A stretch of 64,000 nt of DNA from positions 2,170,001-2,234,000 of the forward strand of contig OZ243931.1 in NCBI GenBank assembly GCA_965214055.1, given 5' to 3'. The stretch comes from WTGA01 sp965214055. Lineage in GTDB: Bacteria > Pseudomonadota > Gammaproteobacteria > Arenicellales > Poriferihabitantaceae. Of this stretch, positions 9,931-18,123 are shown piece by piece. The notes beneath the pieces were generated by a model that saw only the letters and a program-made list of their open reading frames with translations, was not told where the DNA came from and ran no database searches. Position 1 is the stretch's first letter. Each line of letters begins with the position of its first letter. The translations under genes and the position numbers were made by a program.

Positions 9931-10902
9931 TTACGGAATGGCATAAGGAACCGGAATCCTCTGGAGCGGTGGTCCTGAAGCGGAGTGGATGGACAGGCAG
10001 CCATGAGCCACTGCAACCGTTGGCACCATAACGCTCACCTCATAGCAGTTGGTTCCTGTTCGGACCGCATCAACCACTGTCCCGGCTTTTTGACCGGGTC
10101 TTTCAGGAGTATAGATTTCTGATCCTTCCCGAATCGGTTCGTGGGATTCGACGCGCCCGGAAATCATTCTGTGCTTCGATTTCCCCAGGTATTTGATCCG
10201 GGCAATGATTTCCTGGCCGGGATAGCATCCTTTTTTGAAGCTGATTCCATCAATCAGGTCAAGATTGATGTTTTGCGGTATAAAGGACTCGGAGGTTGTG
10301 GCGTAAACCTGCGGGATCCCCTCCCGGATGTCCAGCCAGCGCCACAGGTCGCTGTGGTAGATACTGGTGTTCCGGCGGATTTCAGGGTTTGTCATGGCCG
10401 AGGTGGTTGCGATAATGAGGTGCCTGCGGGGGGAGTATTGAAAAACAGATGGAGCTTCCGGAAGAATCCATGGGATCATGGATGGATCTTCAATGCCCGC
10501 AATTCCCAGCACAAACTGGTCGGAGTCGGTTTCAATTTCAACTTTCGCCCGCATCACAAACATTTTCAGTCTCTGCATAAACGGGCCGGCCATGTTGGCA
10601 GGAAGCAAAATCCAGAATTGATTGTGGTTTCGCAGCAACTGGAGGATGGAAAATGCCCTGCCTTTTGGATTGCAATAAGCATGCATTTGGGCTTTCCCGT
10701 CTGGCAGGCTGTACAGATCGTTGCTGAATTGGCTTTGGAGAAATGTTTCTGCATCCTCGCCGCTGACCCGAAGTAAGCGGAGGTGGGACAGATCAATGAA
10801 ACCGGTTTGATTCGACGGGGTGGAAATGAAACCAGGCAGGTCCATCTCCGGTAGCCGGATCAATGGGTAGGACGGGGTATCTTTCTGAGATCTTTTGTTC
10901 AT
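9931..10902 (-). CDS. ygfZ: YgfZ/GcvT-like folate-binding protein
   Basis: YgfZ proteins bind folate and support assembly or repair of certain iron-sulfur enzymes, including tRNA-modifying ones. The signature KGCYPGQEI (the K-G-C-[YF]-x-G-Q-E motif with its essential cysteine) is present at about residue 228 of 323. The N-terminal part (FIDLSHLRLLRVSGEDAETFLQSQFSNDL) is the GcvT-like folate-binding domain start. ATG 10902 is chosen; an in-frame TTG at 10911 would add three residues. This window also encodes other Fe-S enzymes (SdhB, MtaB, RlmN) that could be its clients; that link is inference. Confidence 0.9.
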   Translation of the reverse strand: MNKRSQKDTPSYPLIRLPEMDLPGFISTPSNQTGFIDLSHLRLLRVSGEDAETFLQSQFSNDLYSLPDGKAQMHAYCNPKGRAFSILQLLRNHNQFWILLPANMAGPFMQRLKMFVMRAKVEIETDSDQFVLGIAGIEDPSMIPWILPEAPSVFQYSPRRHLIIATTSAMTNPEIRRNTSIYHSDLWRWLDIREGIPQVYATTSESFIPQNINLDLIDGISFKKGCYPGQEIIARIKYLGKSKHRMISGRVESHEPIREGSEIYTPERPGQKAGTVVDAVRTGTNCYEVSVMVPTVAVAHGCLSIHSASGPPLQRIPVPYAIP

Positions 10903-10973
10903 AATCGGCAAATGTAAGGTTTTCTTCCGGTATATTTTCCCATGTTCCCAGGTTTACAGATAAGGTCATAAAG

Positions 10974-10992
10974 GTTGAATATCAACTATAAT
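10974..10992 (+). promoter_or_regulatory. candidate sdh operon promoter with operator-like dyad
   Basis: A consensus -10 hexamer TATAAT (10987-10992) is directly preceded by the perfect dyad GTTGA-ATA-TCAAC (10974-10986). No convincing -35 box is seen at 16-18 bp, which suggests an activator- or repressor-dependent promoter. It lies about 40 bp upstream of the first gene of the succinate dehydrogenase operon. Confidence 0.45.
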
Positions 10993-11033
10993 AGGGCGTA
11001 TCCTGTGAGACAACCGGAGCAGAGGGTTTTCAA

Positions 11034-11231
11034 TTGACAAACAAGAAATCGATTCTCCCGCAGGATTTTCCGCTTCAGCAGGGTGAGGTGAATGAACTGC
11101 CGGATGAAAAGAGTATCCATACGACAAGGGTGCAACCGGGGTCTGGATCCGGGGAAATTGGCGGTCCGGCAGGCCCGGAACCCACTCGCTATGGTGATTG
11201 GGAAGTGAACGGTCGTTGCTCTGATTTTTAG
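11034..11231 (+). CDS. DUF1674 / SDHAF4-like succinate dehydrogenase assembly factor
   Basis: A 65-residue protein with the DUF1674 C-terminal signature EIGG...GPEPTRYGDWEVNGRCSDF. Family knowledge: the mitochondrial homologue SDHAF4 binds flavinylated SdhA and helps it assemble with SdhB. Bacterial members are best known from alphaproteobacteria; finding one as the first gene of an sdh operon supports the same job. The start must be non-ATG; TTG 11034 has AGAGGG about six bases upstream. The first 35 residues are low-complexity and polar. The operon also carries sdhE, so two SdhA-handling factors flank the same enzyme. Confidence 0.85.
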   Translation: MTNKKSILPQDFPLQQGEVNELPDEKSIHTTRVQPGSGSGEIGGPAGPEPTRYGDWEVNGRCSDF

Positions 11232-11366
11232 TATTCCGGGAAGTCATTCGGCCGGGCAGCAAAAAACTTTCCGGCCATGGAGCAAAGATCGGTTTGCAAA
11301 CGATTTTGCTGTCCCAACTGGCCTGATTGACATAACTTGTATACATAAATATCCCTGGAGACGCAT

Positions 11367-11744
11367 TTGCCCGAAATAAACCGACCGCTGTCACCTCATT
11401 TGCAGGTTTATAAACCCCAGATCACTTCGGTGTTGTCCATATTGCACCGGGGAACGGGAATGGTGATCACATTGGGTGCAATCATTATTGCAGGATGGAT
11501 ATGGAGTATTATGACTGGCTCTGCGGTCTACCATTGTCTTCATGGATTCTTGAATTCCGCGATTGGGAAAATACTGATGATTTTCTGGACACTTTGTACC
11601 AGTTATCATCTGTTCAACGGAATCCGGCATCTTGTGTGGGATTGTGGATATGGTTTTGAACTGGATCAGGTCTATTGGTCGGGAAAGGGAGTGCTGGCCG
11701 GCGCAGTCCTGCTCACCGCACTGGTATGGTTGGCCGGGGCATGA
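11367..11744 (+). CDS. sdhC: succinate dehydrogenase cytochrome b556 subunit
   Basis: SdhC is the first membrane anchor of complex II; with SdhD it binds heme b and the quinone site. The 125-residue protein has the family N-terminus RPLSPHLQVYKPQ, then SILHRGTG (quinone-site Ser and Arg), three predicted membrane helices, and SYHLFNGIRHLVWD containing the likely heme-ligating histidine. Translation must start at a non-ATG codon, TTG 11367, with TGGAG upstream. Its stop overlaps the sdhD start as ATGA. Confidence 0.95.
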   Translation: MPEINRPLSPHLQVYKPQITSVLSILHRGTGMVITLGAIIIAGWIWSIMTGSAVYHCLHGFLNSAIGKILMIFWTLCTSYHLFNGIRHLVWDCGYGFELDQVYWSGKGVLAGAVLLTALVWLAGA

Positions 11745-12112
11745 GAAATCCGCTTGCCAGAGTGAAAGGCCTGGGTGTTTCCGGCGAAGCTTCGCATCAC
11801 TGGTGGCTGCAGCGAATGACCGCGCTGGCACTGATACCGCTGTCGGTCTGGTTCATGTTTTCCATTGTTGGGTATATGGGGGAAGACCTTGAGACGGTGA
11901 GAACATGGATCGCGCAACCCCACGTGGCGGTTCTGCTTGTATTGTATCTGGGGTTCATGTTTTATCATGGCCATCTGGGTATGCAGGTTATTATTGACGA
12001 TTATGTTCACCGCGCCGGCCTGCGATTGTGCTGCTTGCTGATCACAAAGGCGGTTCTTCTGGTATTCGGGTTTGCGGCCGTCTTTGCAATACTGCGCATT
12101 GCCCTGTCGTGA
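11741..12112 (+). CDS. sdhD: succinate dehydrogenase hydrophobic membrane anchor subunit
   Basis: SdhD completes the two-subunit membrane anchor of complex II. From ATG 11741 (overlapping the sdhC stop) the 123-residue protein begins MRNPLARVKGLGVSGEASHHWW, typical of SdhD, and has three membrane helices. YHGHLGMQVIIDDYV holds the conserved histidines and the Asp-Tyr near the quinone site. A longer frame starting at 11675 exists inside sdhC but would add residues unrelated to the family. Confidence 0.94.
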   Translation: MRNPLARVKGLGVSGEASHHWWLQRMTALALIPLSVWFMFSIVGYMGEDLETVRTWIAQPHVAVLLVLYLGFMFYHGHLGMQVIIDDYVHRAGLRLCCLLITKAVLLVFGFAAVFAILRIALS

Positions 12113-12150
12113 TCCATTCGGCAATTACAATCTAGATATGGAGAAGTGAA

Positions 12151-13941
12151 TTGGCAGAATCCTACAAATTGATTGATCACCAGTATGATGTGGTCGTAGT
12201 CGGTGCAGGAGGGGCAGGATTGCGGGCGACTTTTGGCATGGCGGTGGAAGGACTGAGAACGGCGTGTATCACCAAGCTGTTTCCCACAAGAAGCCACACG
12301 GTTGCCGCACAGGGGGGGATGAGTGCAGCCCTTGGCAACATGGGGGAAGATGACTGGCGCTGGCATATGTACGATACGGTCAAGGGTTCGGATTGGCTGG
12401 GAGACCAGGATGCCATTGAGTATATGTGCAGGGAAGCCGCGGATGCAGTGATTGAGCTGGAGCATTATGGTGTACCGTTTTCACGTACTCCGGACGGCAA
12501 GATTTACCAGCGGGCTTTTGGGGGGATGACAACACGGTTCGGGGAAGGACAGGCACAGCGTACCTGCGCGGCGGCGGACCGCACCGGGCATGCAATCCTG
12601 CATACCCTGTACCAGCAGTCGTTGAAGCACAAGGCGGAATTTTTCATTGAATACTTTGCACTGGACCTGATCATGGAAGACGGGGAGTGCAGGGGGGTGA
12701 TGGCCTGGGATCTCGAAAAAGGAGAATTGCACCGGTTCGCGGCAAAGATCGTCGTGCTGGCAACCGGTGGTTATGGACGTGCCTATTTTTCCGCAACGTC
12801 CGCACACAGCTGCACGGGGGACGGCGGCGGTATGGTATTGCGCGCCGGACTGCCTTTGCAGGACATGGAGTTTGTCCAGTTTCACCCTACTGGCATTTAT
12901 GGTGTCGGTTGCCTGATTACAGAAGGGGCCCGGGGGGAAGGGGGATTCCTGACCAATTCCAACGGGGAGCGATTCATGGAGCGCTATGCGCCGAACGCCA
13001 AGGAACTCGCGTCCAGGGATGTGGTCAGTCGTTCCATGACCATGGAAATAAGAAGCGGCCTGGGTGTCGGGAAAGAGAAGGACCACATCAATTTGCACCT
13101 TGAGCATCTGGGTCCGGAAGTGTTGGCTGAACGACTTCCGGGTATCTCTGAGCTGGCGAGGATTTTCGCTGCAGTGGATGTGACCAAGGAACCCATTCCG
13201 GTATTGCCTACCGTTCACTACAACATGGGGGGCGTACAGACCAATATCCATGGAGAGGTCGTGACGTTGCAGGGGGAGGACCCGGAACATGTCGTTCCCG
13301 GATTAATGGCCATTGGCGAAGCCGCGTGTGTTTCGGTCCATGGGGCGAACCGACTGGGATCGAATTCCCTGCTTGACCTGGTGGTTTTTGGCAGAGCGGT
13401 TGCCCATCGGGCCCGGGACATGATTAAGCCGGGAAGCAAAAAAATCCGGCTGTCCAGCCAGTCCGGGACCGAAATCCTGGACCGTTTTGACCGGATTCGG
13501 AATTCCAGGGGGGATATCCCAACAGCAGAGATTCGACTTGAAATGCAGAAAACCATGCAAAATTACTGTGCGGTTTTCCGAACCGAAGAGGTCATGCAGG
13601 AAGGGATGGAGAAACTTGCGGAAGTGTGCAGGGATTTTGTGCATGTCGGGGTCACCGACCGGTCGATGATCTGGAATTCGGATTTGGTGGAAACCCTGGA
13701 ACTGGACAACCTGCTTCGACAGGCAATGGTGACCATACACTCTGCGGAAAACCGCAAAGAGAGCCGGGGAGCCCATGCCAGAGAAGACTATACTAACAGG
13801 GATGACAAGAACTGGATGAAGCATACCCTCGCATGGCAGGATGCAGTGGAAGACGTGCCCCGTATCGATTATAGACCGGTTCACAGCTACACCCTGACCG
13901 ATGAAGTGAAATACATTGAACCGAAAGAGCGGGTTTACTAA
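12151..13941 (+). CDS. sdhA: succinate dehydrogenase flavoprotein subunit
   Basis: SdhA oxidises succinate to fumarate with covalently bound FAD. Visible motifs: VVVGAGGAGLRA (dinucleotide fold), SHTVAAQGGMSAALG with the FAD-linking histidine near residue 49, FHPTGIYGVGCLITEGARGEGG with active-site residues, and HGANRLGSNSLLDLVVFGR. The 596-residue length is normal. The first in-frame ATG lies after the FAD motif, so the start is non-ATG: TTG 12151 with GGAGAAG upstream. The stop overlaps sdhB by one base. Confidence 0.98.
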   Translation: MAESYKLIDHQYDVVVVGAGGAGLRATFGMAVEGLRTACITKLFPTRSHTVAAQGGMSAALGNMGEDDWRWHMYDTVKGSDWLGDQDAIEYMCREAADAVIELEHYGVPFSRTPDGKIYQRAFGGMTTRFGEGQAQRTCAAADRTGHAILHTLYQQSLKHKAEFFIEYFALDLIMEDGECRGVMAWDLEKGELHRFAAKIVVLATGGYGRAYFSATSAHSCTGDGGGMVLRAGLPLQDMEFVQFHPTGIYGVGCLITEGARGEGGFLTNSNGERFMERYAPNAKELASRDVVSRSMTMEIRSGLGVGKEKDHINLHLEHLGPEVLAERLPGISELARIFAAVDVTKEPIPVLPTVHYNMGGVQTNIHGEVVTLQGEDPEHVVPGLMAIGEAACVSVHGANRLGSNSLLDLVVFGRAVAHRARDMIKPGSKKIRLSSQSGTEILDRFDRIRNSRGDIPTAEIRLEMQKTMQNYCAVFRTEEVMQEGMEKLAEVCRDFVHVGVTDRSMIWNSDLVETLELDNLLRQAMVTIHSAENRKESRGAHAREDYTNRDDKNWMKHTLAWQDAVEDVPRIDYRPVHSYTLTDEVKYIEPKERVY

Positions 13942-14714
13942 TGGCAGAATTCAGACTCCCCGTAAATTCCCGTATTACAAAAGGAAAGGAACATACGGAT
14001 GCCAGTGCAGGTCGGTTGCGTACCATCAATGTGTACCGGTGGAATCCCGATAGTGGAGAGAACCCCAGGCTGGATGTCTACCAGGTCGACCTGGATGCCT
14101 GCGGGCCCATGGTGCTGGATATATTGATTCGAATTAAAAATGTGATTGACAGCACGTTAACGTTTCGCCGTTCCTGCCGCGAAGGAATTTGCGGGTCTTG
14201 TGCCATGAACATTGACGGTGTCAATACCCTGGCCTGTACCATGGCGGCAGAGGATATCCAGGGGGACATCAATATTTATCCACTGCCTCATATGGCCGTG
14301 GTCAAGGATCTGGTCCCGGATATGAGCAACTTTTATGCGCAATATACGTCCATCAAGCCCTGGTTGCAGTCGGATGCCCCGGCTCCGAACCGGGAACGGT
14401 TGCAGTCTGAAGAAGACCGGAGCAAACTGGATGGATTGTACGAATGTATTTTGTGTGCGTGTTGTTCCACGAGCTGCCCAAGCTACTGGTGGAACAGTGA
14501 CCGTTATCTCGGTCCCGCTGCATTGCTGCAATCCTATCGGTGGATTGCGGACAGCCGGGACGATGCTACCGGTGAGCGTCTCGACCAGCTCGACGATGCG
14601 TTCAAGTTGTATCGCTGTCATACCATCATGAACTGCACAAAGACCTGTCCCAAGAGCCTGAATCCGGCGAAAGCGATTGCGGAAATAAAGAAGAGGATTG
14701 CCCTGAGGAAATGA
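13941..14714 (+). CDS. sdhB: succinate dehydrogenase iron-sulfur subunit
   Basis: SdhB carries electrons from SdhA flavin to quinone through three Fe-S clusters. The [2Fe-2S] ligands are C79, C84, C87 and C99 (SCREGICGSC...AC). The C-terminal ferredoxin domain has CILCACCSTSCPSYWW and CHTIMNCTKTCPKSLNP for the [4Fe-4S] and [3Fe-4S] clusters. The 257-residue protein has about 20 extra N-terminal residues compared with E. coli SdhB. ATG 13941 shares its A with the sdhA stop; the sdhB stop overlaps sdhE as ATGA. Confidence 0.98.
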   Translation: MAEFRLPVNSRITKGKEHTDASAGRLRTINVYRWNPDSGENPRLDVYQVDLDACGPMVLDILIRIKNVIDSTLTFRRSCREGICGSCAMNIDGVNTLACTMAAEDIQGDINIYPLPHMAVVKDLVPDMSNFYAQYTSIKPWLQSDAPAPNRERLQSEEDRSKLDGLYECILCACCSTSCPSYWWNSDRYLGPAALLQSYRWIADSRDDATGERLDQLDDAFKLYRCHTIMNCTKTCPKSLNPAKAIAEIKKRIALRK

Positions 14715-15007
14715 TCCGGGGGAACCAGATGGAGGTGAGTCACGGGGAAAATGGTCTGCAAAAGAGAAAGGTGCTTTGGCGCAGCCGGCGGGGAACCCGG
14801 GAATTGGACATGTTGCTGGGTCGCTTTATTTCCGCGCACTACGAAACCCTGTCCGGGGAAGAGAAAAGCCTGCTGGACCGGTTGATGAAAGTGGAGGACC
14901 CACTGTTAAGTGACTGGCTTTGCCATCACATACTGCCTCCAGATCCGGGAATGGAAAAAATTGTCCGGAAAATACGGTTATCCCGGGCAGACAATCCTTC
15001 CAAATAG
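14711..15007 (+). CDS. sdhE: FAD assembly factor SdhE
   Basis: SdhE (the SDHAF2/YgfY family) promotes covalent FAD attachment to SdhA. The diagnostic RGxxE motif is present in WRSRRGTRELDMLL, and the small five-helix domain follows (FISAHYETLSGEEKSLLDRL, DPLLSDWL). ATG 14711 overlaps the sdhB stop; ATG 14729 would remove six residues and is possible because the N-terminus before the motif is longer than usual. It is the last gene of the sdh operon. Confidence 0.92.
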   Translation: MIRGNQMEVSHGENGLQKRKVLWRSRRGTRELDMLLGRFISAHYETLSGEEKSLLDRLMKVEDPLLSDWLCHHILPPDPGMEKIVRKIRLSRADNPSK

Positions 15008-15376
15008 GGGAGTCCATGTGAGTATTCCACTGAAAATGCCAGGTATTCGATTTCACTGAAAGTTGTTGCCCATTCCATGGCAACTTTGCCGTGGAATCCC
15101 AAACTTGGGATTTCATCCCAAATGCCATCTATGGTCCGCCCCCGGTTTGCAAGAGTAATTTCTCTCTGTGGAAGAGCTGGTTGCAGCCATCTAATATGGG
15201 CTCGTTTCCATATCATCTATCCGACCTGTGTGTGAGGGACTTCTGCCCTCTGGCCCCGATGGAATTCGCGCCGGTGTGTCCTTACCAAGTAGTCGACTTC
15301 AATTATTTGAGCCTATGACATTTTCAGGTTTTCACGCCGGCAGGTTTGCCTTTTCTGCCATCAAGATTGATTACTC
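15008..15376. other. gap after sdh operon; one short hairpin, no gene seen
   Basis: No convincing gene. The only structure noted is the hairpin TTGGGAT-TTC-ATCCCAA at 15105-15121, without a following T-run. This gap separates the sdh operon from the decayed DruA-family gene and probably belongs to the accessory patch. Confidence 0.5.
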
Positions 15377-16377
15377 TTAAGCAACCTGGGGGATAACTGT
15401 TCTCCTGTGTCTAACGGTTAGGCGTTTGACCCGGGGCGGTCCGTCTTTCAGGAGGGACTGACAATTCGTCGTAAGCGGGTAGAGGTACACCGCCTTGGGG
15501 GATTTGCCGGGGTTCTTTGGTGTGGCCTTGACCCCCTTGGTCAGGCCGACTTTCTGCCAATTGGCGGCGCGGACAGTGGTCGCGTTGAACCGGGTCTCAT
15601 CGACAAACGTCTCTAGCAGCACCGGGCGCTCACCGTGCCGCTGTTCCCAGTCGCCGGGCAACTGGCGCACCGCCATGGCCCAGCCCTTTCGAGGCCAGAT
15701 TGTCGACCCGTACCCAGGGGAAAATCAAGAACCGACTGTTGTTGACCACCTGGGAGAGTCGCCGGGACCGGGCCACCAGGTCCCATCCAATCCAATCATC
15801 CCGACAGTTCAGCGTTGTAGTCGCCGCTTCAAACAACAGCCCCCCAGTCGTCGACTGTGCCGGTCAGCAAGGAAATAACACAAATGACCACCACACGGCT
15901 GTCGGTAACCCAGATAATGATGCTGCTCAATCAGCGCATTGAAAGACTTCCGGTCGTCCGCCTCCGTCACCGACTCCAGGGTCAGGGAGTCAACGACGAT
16001 AACCCGTCGTTGATCTCCTGTGGAGTGGGGGGAAGACACGTCAGGTCCACCCGGTTGACCTCCCAGCTGGCTTTTGCCCGCTTCTCGGGCAACCTCACAA
16101 TACCGAGTTTCTCCAGGGCCTCCAGCAGCCTCAGACCGGACTGGATGCGGGTCTCGTCCTGGGGGGTGAACCAACCCAGATACTCGAAAATCGTGTGATC
16201 CAATTCCCGCCGACTGAGTGCAGGAAAACGTTCCACCATCGACTGGATATCCTCAATCTTCCGACGGACAGCCGATGACCAAAAAAAGTGGTGGTCTTGA
16301 GATGTTGTATGCGTGGGCCTATGAGTAACCTGCGTATGAGAAGAAATGCCACTACTGACTGTGCCATGATTCGGCAA
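15377..16377 (-). pseudogene. DruA/DUF4338-family gene broken by three frameshifts
   Basis: Read on the minus strand, four overlapping frame segments together give one DUF4338 protein. Segment 1 (from about 16300): RKIEDIQSMVERFPALSRRE and FEYLGWFTPQDETRIQSGLRL. Segment 2 (about 16000-15830, new frame): FNALIEQHHYLGYRQPCGG. Segment 3 (15836-15690, third frame): WDLVARSRRLSQVVNNSRFL, then PWVRVDNLASK. Segment 4 (15676-15377, frame of segment 2): RPVLLETFVDETRFNATT, RAANWQKVGLTKG, KAVYLYPLT. Order and spacing match intact family members (name and role from the Druantia defence protein DruA; many relatives are lone genes near mobile elements). Each junction needs a one-base shift, so the gene is almost certainly dead. 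Confidence 0.82.
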
Positions 16378-16452
16378 AAGACGTAAGTCTTTTTTTCAAC
16401 GCCGTGCGACGGAAAAAAACCTCAAATAAATCAGCCCCTTATAGATAAGGAT

Positions 16453-16493
16453 CGAATTACAGGAAAATGGGACGCGTTAAAATGATGTCATTG
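16453..16493 (+). repeat. 41-bp direct repeat, copy 1
   Basis: Starts CGAATTACAGGAAAATGGGA and ends ATGTCATTG. It matches 17986-18026 in the same orientation with two mismatches. It lies just upstream of the N-terminus of the DruA-family pseudogene and marks one side of the GC-rich barrel-gene segment. Confidence 0.85.
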
Positions 16494-16614
16494 CCTCCCC
16501 AAGTGGTCGTTCACGACCTCCGCCCGTCCGGCCCACCACGTTGCGGCAGAACCGTTACTCCAAGCAATATTGCAGGCTGTGTACGGCACCGGCATCCGCC
16601 GGCACCGGTATTCC

Positions 16615-17415
16615 CTATTCGCCGAACCGGTAGACGATCCCCAGGCGGACGACGCTCAGCCTGTTTCCGACGGTGTAGCGGCAGGCCGTCCTGGCGCCGC
16701 CGGGCCCGCATGGATTGTTGCCGGACAGGTTGACCCGATAGGTCTCGCTGCCGAAGTCCAGATACGAACCGTCGAACCGGAGCGCCCAGCGCGCGGCCAT
16801 CGGCATCTCGAAACCGGCGCCGATCGCCCATCCGACTTCCGTCGAACCGCGGCGGAACGAGTCGTCGGCGTCCAGGCGGAGATCCCTTTCCAGACATGTG
16901 CTCCCGCTGTAGTCGGTATCCGTGACCGAATTGACGATCCGAGCCAGCGCCGGCCCGCCGGACACGAACACGACGACACCGCCTATCGTCTCTTCCACCC
17001 CGAAACGCACCGTGGCGATCCACCGAAAGCGCGACGACGCCGCTTCGTCGGTGCATCCCGGATCGAGCCGGTTCGTGCTAGCCGACAGGTCGCCGAACAT
17101 CGCATCGGCCTCGACCCGGAACCGGCCGCCGCCGATGCCGAACCGCTTGCCCACGAGCAGACCGCCGACAGCACCTGCCCCGGCATAACCCGTCCTGGAC
17201 CCGGGATTGCCCCAGTCCGCGAACCCGTCGACATCGACGATCCGGTTGTCCGGACGCCCGGCGCCGGCAAACGCCCCGGCATAGATTCCCGACCAGCCGG
17301 ACGTCCGGCCCTCACTCCCTGCGAACGCGGGCACAGCATTCACGGTCATGACGATAAACGTCAGACCGGCGGCCCAACCGCGGGCTGCACTGCACAATTC
17401 TGAAACGCGTTTCAC
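16615..17415 (-). CDS. Omp25/Omp31-like outer-membrane beta-barrel protein
   Basis: From GTG 17415 the product has 266 residues: a basic start (KRVSELC), a hydrophobic segment ending AVPAFAG that looks like a signal peptide, then WSGIYAGAFAGAG, the usual first strand of alphaproteobacterial Omp25/Omp31-type eight-strand barrels, alternating beta-strand pattern, and a C-terminal VRLGIVYRFGE with the near-terminal Phe recognised by the BAM machinery. The frame stays open upstream to 17919, but that extension looks non-coding. The segment is visibly richer in G+C than its neighbours and is bounded by 41-bp direct repeats, suggesting transfer. No ribosome binding site decides the start; function beyond surface protein is unknown. 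Confidence 0.7.
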   Translation of the reverse strand: MKRVSELCSAARGWAAGLTFIVMTVNAVPAFAGSEGRTSGWSGIYAGAFAGAGRPDNRIVDVDGFADWGNPGSRTGYAGAGAVGGLLVGKRFGIGGGRFRVEADAMFGDLSASTNRLDPGCTDEAASSRFRWIATVRFGVEETIGGVVVFVSGGPALARIVNSVTDTDYSGSTCLERDLRLDADDSFRRGSTEVGWAIGAGFEMPMAARWALRFDGSYLDFGSETYRVNLSGNNPCGPGGARTACRYTVGNRLSVVRLGIVYRFGE

Positions 17416-17757
17416 GCCAGACGTATTGCCGGACACGGGCCATCCGACGTCCAGTTCTCGAAACGTGCGATTGACATCTCTCTCCAGTACATCGGTCGCG
17501 ACACCCAGTACCGCCTGCGAACCGAATACGGCGGAATCCGAGGCGGCGTGGATACCACGGTTGACCCTCGCTGGGCGTCCTGTTGCCGTAAGCGATGGAG
17601 TGGACGCACGGCCGTGCGGCATCGCGATGTGCCATGTTGGCGGTGTCGTAAACGCCAAGAGAGGAAAGGGGCATCCATGGAACAGGTTAGCATGATCGGG
17701 ATCGAGTATATCATTCCAGAGTTGTCCAACGGAAGATGAGCCTGAACGATATCGTAT

Positions 17758-17799
17758 TTTTCCAACGGATATGTGAACGTTCACATATCCGTTGGAAAA
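17758..17799. repeat. 42-bp perfect palindrome
   Basis: Left arm (17758-17778) begins TTTTCCAACGG and ends TGTGAAC; the right arm (17779-17799) is its exact reverse complement, with no spacer. It could extrude as a cruciform, bind a dimeric protein, or act as a bidirectional hairpin in RNA. It lies about 340 bp upstream of the barrel gene start. Confidence 0.9.
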
Positions 17800-17985
17800 C
17801 ACTGAAACAATTCTAAGTCGTGCCTGGCAGAAAAACCCCCCTGATTTTGTGCGACCGAGAGGAGTGAAAGCAATTTTGTAAGCCCCCTCCGGCGAATTGC
17901 GGAGGAGATTTTCGCTCAATGCCGCTTGTTTTCGGCTGTTTGAGGCACGATTTGGCGAAATTTTACGCTCCAGGATAGAAAGAAG

Positions 17986-18026
17986 CGAATTACAGGAAAA
18001 TGGGACGCGTTAAAATAATGCCATTG
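17986..18026 (+). repeat. 41-bp direct repeat, copy 2
   Basis: Second copy of the repeat at 16453-16493, two mismatches, same orientation. The two copies bracket about 1.5 kb containing the GC-rich barrel gene and the palindrome. Confidence 0.85.
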
Positions 18027-18123
18027 GGTTTGTGACCGGTTCCTCCGTCAGACCATTCAACTTGAAAATATTTTGTCGAGGCCGAAAATACAGGAGTTCC
18101 GGCAAGTTTATGAAATGTGCGGG

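Larger units (their letters stand above)
17416..18123. other. gap upstream of the barrel gene, with palindrome and direct repeat
   Basis: No gene is recognised. The stretch holds the upstream region of the barrel gene, the 42-bp palindrome at 17758-17799, a short stem CCTCCG/CGGAGG near 17886-17905, and copy 2 of the 41-bp direct repeat. An open frame continuous with the barrel gene covers 17416-17919 but has no recognisable domain. Confidence 0.5.

Noticed and set aside
10966..11394. 142-codon minus-strand frame over the DUF1674 gene and the sdhC start
   Set aside because: No recognisable motif, and it is antisense to a gene with a clear family signature.
16570..17403. 277-codon plus-strand open frame opposite the barrel gene
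   Set aside because: It is the antisense of a GC-rich gene, with a composition full of Arg, Pro and Ala and no motif.
17416..17919. N-terminal extension of the barrel protein to a 434-residue frame
   Set aside because: The extension has no domain, and a signal peptide begins near GTG 17415; long open frames are expected by chance in GC-rich DNA.
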